Notes under the pieces: model-generated | What the model was told of the DNA's origin: nothing | Database searches by the model: none | What the model saw: the letters and a program-made list of their open reading frames with translations, nothing else | In this document: positions 1 through 7,266 of the stretch, one piece after another | Numbering within the stretch: the first letter of the stretch is position 1 | Layout: every line of letters starts with the position of its first letter | DNA from: Candidatus Dormiibacterota bacterium | GTDB taxonomy: Bacteria; Chloroflexota; Dormibacteria; Dormibacterales; Dormibacteraceae | Reading direction: 5' to 3' | Assembly: GCA_003151665.1 (NCBI GenBank) | Contig: PLYD01000107.1 | Coordinates: forward strand, 1-8,702 | Length of the DNA stretch: 8,702 bases | Made by a program: the position numbers and the translations under genes

Positions 1-1829
1 GAATGCACCGTCAGCAGCGAAACCGCATCGGTGGTGGCCGACTCCTCCGCCGCTTCACCCACTGGTAGCTCGGCATCGATCACCTGGTCCAGGTGGCGCA
101 CGAAGTCGCCGATGCCCGCGAGCGCGAGGTCGCGCTCGAAGCGCGACGCAAGCTGAAAGACCTTGCGCAGGTTGAGCAACGCGCGCGGGCTGCCGTCTCT
201 CTGCGCGCGGAGCTCGGCCCAGCGGAGGTATCCGGTTTCTTCGAGGAGCCGGTTGAGGATGTCGGCCACCGTCAACGCGTCTCGCAACCCACCGAGTCGA
301 TCGGTCAGCTCAACCAGACGCACGGCCTGCACCGCCACCTTCGCATCCATCTCGGGAAAGCCCTCGCGCCCCGACTCCTCGAAGCAATCCCGCAGACGCA
401 TGCCGCTGCGCCCGAAGCGCCGCGCTGCGAGCCGGTACATACCTTTATCTGGCAGCCTGACGATCGGCCCCTGGAGCACCCTGACGAGCGCACCGTCGTC
501 CATCGGGTTCTCAGTGAGCCGGAGCAGCGCGAGAACGTCCTTGATCTCCTGGCGATCGAAGAAGCCTGAGCCACCGCTGGTGAGGTAAGGGATGCCCTGG
601 CGACGGAGCTCATCCTCGAACTCGCGCGGGAGCATGCGGATCGAATGCGCGAGTATCGCGATGTCGGAGAAGGCTCGCCCCCCAACGTTCAGCCGGCGAA
701 TCGTCTCCGCCACCGATCGGGCTTCGGTGCGCGAGTCCGGCGCCATCATCACGGTCACCGGCCGGTCGCCCGACCCGCGGGTGGCGACCAGCTCTGGCTC
801 CGTGGCGAAATCCGGGTCGCGGCGGATGAAGTCGGTCGCGCAATCGAGGATCTGCTGGTACGACCGGCGATTGTGCGTAAGGGGCAGGCGGCGGCCGGTG
901 AAGCGTGTGCGTATGTTCTCGATCTCCGCATCACGCCAGCCGTAGATCGATTGCTTGGCGTCCCCAACCGCCGATACGTTGCCGAAGCCGTCCGCGGCAA
1001 GCAGCCTGATCAGGTCGAGCTGAATCCTGTTCGTGTCCTGGAACTCATCGACTAGCAAGTAGCGAAAGCGCTCACGGCACCTGCGTCGAAACTCCGGCAC
1101 GCGCTCGAGCGCGTTGATCACCTCGATGATGAGGTCATCGAAATCGCGAAGGTTCTCGGCGCGAAGCGCATCCTCGTAGGTCTTGTAGACGAGGTGCAGG
1201 ACCCCGATCGCCTCGAGCTCGGCGTGCGCCGCGTCGCTGCCGGAAGCGCCGTCGAAAGAGGCATCCCAGTGCCGTCCATGCAGCTCGAGGGCGCGGGAAC
1301 GGAAACCTTCAGGACTGATGCCGCGCCCTTTCAGCTTGAGCAGGAACCGGAGACCTGAGCGCAGGAGGTCGTCGAGATCATCCACCGAAAGGGCAGTAAA
1401 CGAGTCCGGGTCCAGGGGAGCGGCGGCGCCGCTTCGCAGTCGCGCGACAAGACGCTGTTCGAACAGGCGCTGCCCGGTCTCATCCAGAACTCTCAGCTCG
1501 CGAGGCGCGCCAACGAGGTAAGCGAACTCATCGAGCAGCCGGGCGCAGGTCCCGTGGAACGTCCCGATCCAGGCCGCATCCAGGACCTCGGGACCAAGCT
1601 GAGGTCGCCGCTCGCCAAGCTCGCGCGTGATGCGCTGGCGCAGCTCCTCCGCCGCGCGGTCGTTGAACGTCACCGTGAGGATCCTGTCGGGCGCCACTCC
1701 CTGTTCGACCAGCCAGCAGAAGCGCTCGGTGGCCGTGAAAGTCTTACCAGTGCCTGGGCCCGCGGCAATCAGGAACGCCCCGTCGGGGCCGGCATGAGCC
1801 GCGGCCTTCTGCTCTGGGCTCAGCGTCAT
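1..1829 (-). CDS. UvrD/PcrA-type SF1 DNA helicase, AdnB-like second subunit of a helicase-nuclease (partial, C-terminus outside window)
   Basis: This frame is open from an ATG at 1829-1827 to the window edge and gives 609 visible residues. SF1A helicase motifs appear in order. A Q motif (SPEQKAA) has Q7, and Walker A GPGTGKT is at 24-30. Motif Ia (LTVTFNDRAAEEL) and Ib (WIGTFHGTCARLL) follow, then Walker B VDEFQD at 260-265 and motif III GDAKQSIYGWRD at 289-299. The frame leaves the window inside motif V, after SLLTVH at 604-609. Key ATPase residues are present, so an active 3'-5' translocase is expected. The rest of motif V, motif VI and any nuclease domain are not visible. The start overlaps the stop of the upstream helicase-nuclease as ATGA, which implies translational coupling and a shared complex. 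The order matches mycobacterial adnA-adnB, where AdnB follows AdnA. The AdnB label is inferred from order and partnership. A stand-alone UvrD-like helicase is possible but less likely. Confidence 0.88.
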   Translation of the reverse strand, partial: MTLSPEQKAAAHAGPDGAFLIAAGPGTGKTFTATERFCWLVEQGVAPDRILTVTFNDRAAEELRQRITRELGERRPQLGPEVLDAAWIGTFHGTCARLLDEFAYLVGAPRELRVLDETGQRLFEQRLVARLRSGAAAPLDPDSFTALSVDDLDDLLRSGLRFLLKLKGRGISPEGFRSRALELHGRHWDASFDGASGSDAAHAELEAIGVLHLVYKTYEDALRAENLRDFDDLIIEVINALERVPEFRRRCRERFRYLLVDEFQDTNRIQLDLIRLLAADGFGNVSAVGDAKQSIYGWRDAEIENIRTRFTGRRLPLTHNRRSYQQILDCATDFIRRDPDFATEPELVATRGSGDRPVTVMMAPDSRTEARSVAETIRRLNVGGRAFSDIAILAHSIRMLPREFEDELRRQGIPYLTSGGSGFFDRQEIKDVLALLRLTENPMDDGALVRVLQGPIVRLPDKGMYRLAARRFGRSGMRLRDCFEESGREGFPEMDAKVAVQAVRLVELTDRLGGLRDALTVADILNRLLEETGYLRWAELRAQRDGSPRALLNLRKVFQLASRFERDLALAGIGDFVRHLDQVIDAELPVGEAAEESATTDAVSLLTVH

Positions 1830-4800
1830 TCTGGGGGCGCCCCTCCGTACGGGCAGATGGCTGCGTGCGGGCAACTGCCGAAACGGGTTACGCAAGTGCC
1901 GGCGAGATCACGCGGTCCTGGCTCGAAGTGGCCGCCCTTGATGCCCGCGATCGCCTGCATGACCACGGCACGGCTCCGGTCGAGATCCTCAGCCGTCAGC
2001 GCCTTCTCGCGATACTCCTTGAGTCCCGCTGGTTGCCCGACGGCGAAGATGTCCTGGCGCATGTCCCTCCAGACCCAGTCCTTCGGATACCACAGGGAGA
2101 GGAACCGCGGCTGAAAGCCAAGGGCCTTGCCTTCGTCATCGACTCCATACCGGCACGCCAGGTAGTAGAGGGCCAGCTGCACGTCTGACATCTCCGGGCC
2201 GAAGTACTGCTCGTACGCATACCGCATCGGCTTGCCGGAGCCCGTTTTGTAATCGACCACCTCGACCTGGCCGTCGCCTACGTCGTTCACCCTGTCGATC
2301 TTCCCGACGATCTCCACCCCATCGAGCTCGAGGTGGAACCGGCGCTCGACGTCGAGCGTTCGCAACCGCCTGATCACCTGCAGGCCGGTGACGAACTTGA
2401 TGTAGTTGCCGAGGACGGCGCGGACCTGCAGCTCCTCGCGCTTGCGGTCGAGGACGCCCTCCATCCTCGACAGGTACGGATCGAGATGTTTCACCAAGGA
2501 GGCTTCGAGCCACTCGCGCTGCAGCTCCGAGGCGAGCGGCCGCCACTCGGACTCGTGGAGATGGAAATCCTCGAGCACTTCGTGGAGAAATCCGCCACGC
2601 TCCATCGCCACCGATCGCGGCTCGTCCACCAGGCCCGGATGGTGGTTGTACCAGTAGAGGCGCGGGCATTTCAGGTAGTCGTTGAGCGTCGTAGGGCTGA
2701 AATGTCCGATCTCGACGTTCGTAGGGTTCTTGTCCCCGCCGTACGGCTCGAAGGGTTCTCCGGATTCGCGATCGGTCAGAAACGCGACGTCGAGACCCAG
2801 CGCCAGCGCCCTTCCGGCGCTGCCGTTCAACGCGTCTCGGTGCGAGGCGATCAGCACCTCGGCCTCGCGGGCGAGGAGGACGTCGCGCGGCGCCAGCCTT
2901 CCCGATGCGCGCGTGAGCTCTCGAGACTCCGCCTCGGGCTCTGCCAACCCAAGAAATACAGAAGCGCCGGCCTGCCTCAGGTAGGCATCGGCGAAAGTGA
3001 TGTAGAGCCTTCGCTTGGCGCGTGTCATGGCGACGAATGCGAGACGCGCCTCCTCGGCTAGGTGGCCGTCAGGGTCGGAGGGCCACGAAGGCATGAATCC
3101 GACCTTGTAGCGCTCCAACCAGGCGCGGTCCTCCACATCCAGCAGTGGGTGCGGGCGGGCGGCAAGGGGAAAGAGGCCGTGCGCGAACCCCGAACAGAAA
3201 ACGACCTCGAACTCGAGGCCTTTGGCCTGGTGCACCGTCAACACCTGAACAGCATCCCGGCGTGATCTCGATCCGCTGGCCTGGGTCGGCGCATCGGTAT
3301 CGTCGGCCGCACCACTGAGGAGCGCGTCGAGCGAACCGGCGATGTCGGTCAGGAGCGGCGGCGCCCCATACAGCCTTTCGTGAACCGTCTGAATCGCCTC
3401 GAGACCTTCGATTGCAGCGCGAAGGTCGCCGATGGCTTCGGCTCGCTGCTCAGGCGCCAGGCCCAGATCGAGGAGGCGGCGCATGGCCCCGTCCTCGATG
3501 AGGATCGAGTAGGCAAGGCTCGTCAGCGGCAACCTCGAAACGCGGCCGAGCAGGCGTTGACGCGCAACCATCGCAGCGTGCAGGCTGTCCAGCTCATCAG
3601 CTGACAGGAATTCAAGATAGTCGGGCTCTGACGAAACTTCGCCAGGAGTATCGCCGCCCCAAGGCAGCGGATAAAGCACGGCATCTTGCGCTACGAGCAC
3701 GTACATGAGACGGCGCACGACACGTGTCAGCGGACGGCCCTGCTCGCGCGCGTGGGCGCGAAGCCGGCTGAGCGTACGCGCACCGACGCCGCCAAGGGTC
3801 GAGGCGAGCGCCCCCTCGAAAGCGTCAGGGTCATCGGGGTTGCGCAGCGATTCGAGGTAACCCACGAGGAACCTGACGACCTCGTTGCGCGCCGTGGCCC
3901 CAGAACCTCGCACCTCATAAGGAAGGCCGAGGGCTCGCAGCGCCTCTTCGAATGGGCCTCCGAGCGAGGTGGTGCTGCGCAGCACGATGGCAAAGTCGCT
4001 CAGCCGCAGGTCCGGCGACTCCGCATGCAGGCGCTTGATCTCCCGGGCGCAGAAGAACGCCTCGTCGACCGCGTCCCCTTCGCGCGCGACGACAACCGCG
4101 GGCGAACGTGACGGATTTGCCGCGTGCAACGTCCGCGCCTGGCGGCCGGGCTGGGTCGCGGCAAGCAGCCTCTCGCCGGAATCCAGGGCTTCCTGCGAGC
4201 ACCGGTAGCAATCGTCCAGCCTGTGGGTCGCGCCGCCGTAGACCTTCGCGAAGTCGTCGCTCAGCAGGCGCGGGACTGTGCCTCGAAAGCCGTAGATGGA
4301 TTGGTCTGGGTCCCCCACGACCACCAGGCGGGGTCGTGCCGCGAGCGGGGCGAGAAGCTGCAGCAGCTCGAACTGCGCGGGGTCCACGTCCTGGAACTCG
4401 TCAACCAGGATCAGCTTGAAGTGCGCGCTCATCTGCTCGCGCAGCTCGAGGTTCGACTGCAGCAGCTGGATGGCGCCCGTGATGAGGTCTCGGAAGTCGA
4501 CCATCCGCCCTCGTTCCATTCGTTCCTGGTATGCCTGGTACGCGGCCGCGAGCGTACGGAGGCGCTCGCTTGCGCTTGCCTCGGCCGCGAGCAAGAGGGC
4601 GGACGGGTGGACGAGGTTCTGCTTCATCAGCGCGACGAAGGTCAGCACGTCCCTGGCGAATGCGTCCGAGCGCTGCACCCCCGCCAATCCACCCAGCACG
4701 TCGGGCTCCATGTCGGCCAGGACCTTGCGCATGACGATCGACTCCTGGAAGCCGTCGAGCAGCAGGCGCTCCGGATCAGGCGAATATTCGCGGATGAGCC

Positions 4801-5047
4801 TCGAGCAGAAGCTGTGGAAAGTGGAGATCCACGCTTCTCCGTAGTCGTCGTTCAGGCGTAGATCGATGCGCCGCGCGATCTCGGACGCGGCGCCGTTCGA
4901 GAACGTGAGGACCAGGATCTCGCCTCGGCCCGCAACCCCCTCGCGGACGGCCTGCTCATACAGGTCGACGAGGGCGTGCGTCTTCCCGGTGCCCGGTCCA
5001 GCGAGCACGCGGAGCGGGCCGTCGATGTCGTGAATGTCCAGTGGCAA
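1826..5047 (-). CDS. UvrD-type helicase fused to RecB-type Fe-S nuclease, AdnA-like first subunit of a double-strand-break resection complex
   Basis: The protein has 1073 residues. The SF1A motor has Walker A GPGTGKT (17-23), motif Ia LVLTFSNGAASEI (45-57), Ib WISTFHSF (73-80), Walker B VDEFQD (215-220), motif III GDPDQSIYGFRG (245-256), a variant motif IV (DDCYRCS), motif V LTVHQAKGLEFE (603-614) and motif VI with MTRAK (674-678). The C-terminal PD-(D/E)XK nuclease has GGFLHEV with H822, GKIDR with D918, VDYKTGSGK with D932 and K934, and QLALYY (957-962). Cys794 plus Cys1052, Cys1059 and Cys1065 probably bind a 4Fe-4S cluster, as in AddB-family nucleases. Its likely role is unwinding and trimming DNA ends for RecA-family recombination. 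About 1070 residues fits AdnA/AdnB. The start is TTG, the only ATG/GTG/TTG before Walker A that follows an in-frame TAA at 5081-5083. The usual Q motif before Walker A is missing. It ends in an ATGA overlap with the next helicase gene. An AddB-like name is an alternative. Confidence 0.93.
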   Translation of the reverse strand: MPLDIHDIDGPLRVLAGPGTGKTHALVDLYEQAVREGVAGRGEILVLTFSNGAASEIARRIDLRLNDDYGEAWISTFHSFCSRLIREYSPDPERLLLDGFQESIVMRKVLADMEPDVLGGLAGVQRSDAFARDVLTFVALMKQNLVHPSALLLAAEASASERLRTLAAAYQAYQERMERGRMVDFRDLITGAIQLLQSNLELREQMSAHFKLILVDEFQDVDPAQFELLQLLAPLAARPRLVVVGDPDQSIYGFRGTVPRLLSDDFAKVYGGATHRLDDCYRCSQEALDSGERLLAATQPGRQARTLHAANPSRSPAVVVAREGDAVDEAFFCAREIKRLHAESPDLRLSDFAIVLRSTTSLGGPFEEALRALGLPYEVRGSGATARNEVVRFLVGYLESLRNPDDPDAFEGALASTLGGVGARTLSRLRAHAREQGRPLTRVVRRLMYVLVAQDAVLYPLPWGGDTPGEVSSEPDYLEFLSADELDSLHAAMVARQRLLGRVSRLPLTSLAYSILIEDGAMRRLLDLGLAPEQRAEAIGDLRAAIEGLEAIQTVHERLYGAPPLLTDIAGSLDALLSGAADDTDAPTQASGSRSRRDAVQVLTVHQAKGLEFEVVFCSGFAHGLFPLAARPHPLLDVEDRAWLERYKVGFMPSWPSDPDGHLAEEARLAFVAMTRAKRRLYITFADAYLRQAGASVFLGLAEPEAESRELTRASGRLAPRDVLLAREAEVLIASHRDALNGSAGRALALGLDVAFLTDRESGEPFEPYGGDKNPTNVEIGHFSPTTLNDYLKCPRLYWYNHHPGLVDEPRSVAMERGGFLHEVLEDFHLHESEWRPLASELQREWLEASLVKHLDPYLSRMEGVLDRKREELQVRAVLGNYIKFVTGLQVIRRLRTLDVERRFHLELDGVEIVGKIDRVNDVGDGQVEVVDYKTGSGKPMRYAYEQYFGPEMSDVQLALYYLACRYGVDDEGKALGFQPRFLSLWYPKDWVWRDMRQDIFAVGQPAGLKEYREKALTAEDLDRSRAVVMQAIAGIKGGHFEPGPRDLAGTCVTRFGSCPHAAICPYGGAPPE

Positions 5048-5053
5048 GTATTT

Positions 5054-5059
5054 CCCCTT
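5054..5059 (-). promoter_or_regulatory. Ribosome binding site of the helicase-nuclease gene (supports TTG start)
   Basis: The minus strand reads AAGGGG, then a 6-nt spacer (AAATAC), then TTG at 5047-5045. The purine-rich core and its spacing support this non-ATG start. No in-frame ATG or GTG occurs between the upstream stop and Walker A. Confidence 0.55.
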
Positions 5060-5079
5060 GGTCGGGGGCGGGCGATCTG

Positions 5080-5109
5080 ATTATGCCGGGGGATGGGTTT
5101 GTGGGTCAG
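5080..5109 (-). promoter_or_regulatory. Candidate sigma70-type promoter for the helicase pair
   Basis: In the 71-nt gap after the reductase stop, the minus strand has a -10-like CATAAT (5085-5080, 5 of 6 to TATAAT). A -35-like CTGACC (5109-5104, 4 of 6 to TTGACA) lies 18 nt upstream. Transcription would begin near 5073, leaving a leader of about 25 nt that contains the Shine-Dalgarno. The helicase pair could then be expressed apart from the upstream glycosyltransferase-reductase genes. This rests on consensus matching only. Confidence 0.35.
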
Positions 5110-5118
5110 CGCCGCCTG

Positions 5119-6111
5119 TTAAGACTGGAGGGCGTGGTCGATCGCTTGTAGCTCGCTCGCCGAGAACTCCCGGTGGTCGAGTGCTGCCCTGTTCTCCTCG
5201 AGCTGGGCGATGCTGCTCACCCCGATGACCGCGGAGGTGACCCGCGGGTCGCGCAAGGTCCAGGCCAGGGCCATCTGTGCCAAGGGCTGCCCCCTTTTCT
5301 CTGCGATCGCGCTCAAGGCCTTCACCTTCGCGAGGGTTTCCTTGGTGATCTGATCAGGCGACAGATAACGCGAGTGTGTCGCGCGAGATCCCTCCGGGAT
5401 TCCGGTCAGGTACTTGCCGGAGAGCACGCCCTGGGCTAGAGGCGAGAACACGATGCAGCCGGCCCCCTCCGCCTCGAGCACGTCGAGCAAACCGTCGTCC
5501 TCGATCCACCGGTTCAACATGTTGTACGAGGGCTGGTGGATGAGCAGCGGCGTCCCCATTCCGCGCAGGATCGCTCCCGCGCTCTTGGTCTGCACGCTCG
5601 AGTACGAGGAGATGCCCGCGTAAAGCGCTTTCCCCTGGCGAACCGCCGAGGCAAGCGCCCCCATCGTCTCTTCGAGCGCTGTATCCGGGTCGGGTCGATG
5701 CGAGTAAAAGATGTCGACGCACTCAAGGCCCATTCGCCGCAGGCTCTGGTCGAGGCTGGCCAGCAAGTACTTGCGCGACCCGAGATCGCCGTACGGCCCA
5801 GGCCACATGTCCCAGCCGGCTTTGGTCGAGATGATCAGCTCATCCCGATACGGCGCGAGGTCGGAGGCCATGATGTGGCCGAACGTCTCCTCGGCCGACC
5901 CGTAGGGCGGCCCGTAGTTGTTGGCCAGGTCGAAATGCGTGATGCCCATGTCAAAGGCGCGAAGCACAATCTCGCGGCTGACCTCGAGCGGGCGCGTATG
6001 GCCGAAGTTCTGCCACAACCCAAGTGAGATCTCGGGCAGCTTGATGCCGCTGCGACCGCTGCGGCGATACTCGATTCGGGAGTATCGGTCTGCGTCAGGC
6101 AGGTAACTCAT
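5119..6111 (-). CDS. gpr: Aldo-keto reductase, L-glyceraldehyde 3-phosphate reductase family (YghZ/Gpr, AKR14-like)
   Basis: The protein has 330 residues, the usual length for a single-domain (beta/alpha)8 NADPH-dependent reductase. It resembles E. coli YghZ (recalled, not aligned by software) over nearly its whole length. Shared stretches include SLGLWQNFGH, ITHFDLANNYGPP, RDELIISTKAG, MWPGPYG, GSRKYLLASLDQSL, VDIFYSHR and LLIHQPSYN. The AKR catalytic tetrad is present as D61, Y66, K97 and H138. The C-terminal cofactor-binding region shows VIGVSSIAQLEENRAAL. The E. coli enzyme reduces L-glyceraldehyde 3-phosphate and also methylglyoxal, so a cytosolic detoxification role is likely. The ATG at 6111-6109 gives the N-terminus expected for the family (DRYSRIEYRRSGRSGIKLP). 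No strong Shine-Dalgarno precedes it. The start lies inside the upstream GT87 gene (17-nt overlap), so coupled translation is plausible. The substrate in this organism is not shown by sequence. Confidence 0.93.
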   Translation of the reverse strand: MSYLPDADRYSRIEYRRSGRSGIKLPEISLGLWQNFGHTRPLEVSREIVLRAFDMGITHFDLANNYGPPYGSAEETFGHIMASDLAPYRDELIISTKAGWDMWPGPYGDLGSRKYLLASLDQSLRRMGLECVDIFYSHRPDPDTALEETMGALASAVRQGKALYAGISSYSSVQTKSAGAILRGMGTPLLIHQPSYNMLNRWIEDDGLLDVLEAEGAGCIVFSPLAQGVLSGKYLTGIPEGSRATHSRYLSPDQITKETLAKVKALSAIAEKRGQPLAQMALAWTLRDPRVTSAVIGVSSIAQLEENRAALDHREFSASELQAIDHALQS

Positions 6112-7231
6112 GCAGTTCTACAACTCTATCCGGAGGCCGTAAAGGCTTGACGCGCCACGCGATCACGCAGATGCCGACCAGGAAAGCGAGCTCCACGAGA
6201 GGCCACCTCTGCAGCGGCAGTCCGGTTCCGACCCAGCTCACATAAGGACTGGTCAACAGCCAGCCCGCTGCAACTGGCACACGCCAGGCCATAACCGGTC
6301 GCTCCTCCCACACGATCACAGAAGCAATGGCAAGCAAGCAGAGGTCGGATGCATGCAGGTATGGGACCGCTATCAATGAGCCGAGGATGCCGGCCGCGAG
6401 GACCAGCCCGGGCGAGCGGCGAAGTCGGAAAGCCGCAACGAGAACAGCGACGATGATGACGACCCGCAACGCAGCGATCGCCGGGCCCCGAAAGCCCAGC
6501 GCACGCTCGAGCGTCAACGCGTCGGCTCCGGTTGGCAACGAACCTGTGAGCTGGCTCCAGTAGTTGAATGCGCCGTCACCTCCCACTGTCAGCAAGGCGA
6601 CTACCGCCAGGACGGCTCCGACCGAGGTCAGCGCCGCGAAGGCTCGTACTCGACCCGCCGCAAGCACCGCAAACGGGACCAGGAAGGCGGTGTTCGGCTT
6701 CAACAGCAGCAACGACAAGGCGACGCCTGCCGCAACATTTCGATTCTCTCTGAGCAGTCGCCACGAGATCGCCATGCCTGCCGCCACCAGCGGCACCACC
6801 TGCCCCACGCGGACGGCTTCCAAAACCCACCACGGAGCGACGGCTGCCGCGACCAGGATCCAACGCTCGAGACCGCGGCTCGAGGTGGCCCAAGCGAGCG
6901 CGCCGATAAACACCGCGAGCGTCAAGGCCGCCCAGACGTAATAAGACACCGAGTACGGCAGCGCCACGAGCGGCGTGACCAGCCAGGCCACTGTCGGTGG
7001 GCTCAGGAAGGGCTGGGCTATTTCGCCGGGGTCCAGCTGGAGCTGGGCCACCGCTACCACGCCCTGGTCGTAGATATGCGACCAACCCTGCGTCAGCCCA
7101 ACCACGGCGGCAGCTTTGTAGGTGTGGTAGTCGATGCCAGGCGGCTCGTGACGGTAGATGAAGTTCGCGAGAATGGCGATCAGAATTGCCACGAGGGCTA
7201 GCGGCGGAAGCAGGCGCCTCGCTCGGCTCAC
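6095..7231 (-). CDS. GT87 (DUF2029) polytopic membrane glycosyltransferase, PimE-like family
   Basis: The protein has 378 residues and roughly ten hydrophobic segments; the first spans about residues 8-25, after a short basic N-terminus (SRARR). GT87 hallmarks are visible. The first external loop has GIDYHTY with an acidic D34 where the family places its catalytic aspartate. SPPTVAWLVTPLVALP lies at about 77-92, and GQVVPLVAAG at 143-152 is followed by AAGVALSLLLLKPNTAFLVP. Characterised relatives such as mycobacterial PimE transfer mannose from polyprenyl-phosphate-mannose to a lipid-linked acceptor outside the membrane. The sugar and acceptor here are unknown. Translation starts at GTG (7231-7229); an in-frame TAA at 7243-7241 rules out a longer protein. 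No clear Shine-Dalgarno is seen. The stop lies 17 nt inside the downstream aldo-keto reductase gene. The start faces a GT39 gene 35 bp away. Confidence 0.85.
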   Translation of the reverse strand: MSRARRLLPPLALVAILIAILANFIYRHEPPGIDYHTYKAAAVVGLTQGWSHIYDQGVVAVAQLQLDPGEIAQPFLSPPTVAWLVTPLVALPYSVSYYVWAALTLAVFIGALAWATSSRGLERWILVAAAVAPWWVLEAVRVGQVVPLVAAGMAISWRLLRENRNVAAGVALSLLLLKPNTAFLVPFAVLAAGRVRAFAALTSVGAVLAVVALLTVGGDGAFNYWSQLTGSLPTGADALTLERALGFRGPAIAALRVVIIVAVLVAAFRLRRSPGLVLAAGILGSLIAVPYLHASDLCLLAIASVIVWEERPVMAWRVPVAAGWLLTSPYVSWVGTGLPLQRWPLVELAFLVGICVIAWRVKPLRPPDRVVELHELPA

Positions 7232-7266
7232 CGCTTGACGTTACAGCGCGCATATAGTCGGACGCC
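7232..7266. promoter_or_regulatory. Compact 35-bp divergent start region with overlapping -10-like elements
   Basis: This gap separates the GTG of the GT87 gene (minus) from the ATG of the GT39 gene (plus). The plus strand has TATAGT at 7253-7258, which fits TANNNT and ends 8 nt before ATG 7267. That position would give a leaderless or nearly leaderless mRNA. The minus strand has a weaker TATATG at 7256-7251. No clear Shine-Dalgarno precedes either start. Any -35 contacts for the minus-strand gene would fall inside the divergent gene. These assignments are motif-based only. Confidence 0.35.

Noticed and set aside
93..1055. Plus-strand open frames at 93-569, 163-588, 592-945 and 645-1055
   Set aside because: They lie opposite an uninterrupted helicase frame with Walker B and motif III in this interval. 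None has identifiable features.
1..1829. The second helicase gene as a truncated pseudogene
   Set aside because: The reading frame is intact to the window edge and stops there only because the sequence ends, mid motif V.
2333..4861. Long plus-strand open frames (for example 2333-3061 and 4124-4861) opposite the helicase-nuclease gene
   Set aside because: They mirror codon bias of the minus-strand gene and show no recognisable motifs. The minus-strand frame has a full ordered motif set over the same DNA.
1..5047. Antiphage defence module (Gabija-like UvrD helicase plus nuclease, or similar)
   Set aside because: Both genes are large SF1 helicases, one with a fused RecB nuclease, as in DNA-break resection complexes. 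No OLD-type nuclease, other defence genes or mobile-element traces are present.
5048..5118. Rho-independent terminator after the aldo-keto reductase gene
   Set aside because: No GC-rich inverted repeat followed by a T-run is visible on the minus strand in this gap.
7235..7258. TTGACG and TATAGT on the plus strand as a classical sigma70 promoter
   Set aside because: Both hexamers are good matches but are only 12 bp apart, too close for normal sigma70 contact. Only the -10-like element was kept, as a leaderless-type signal.
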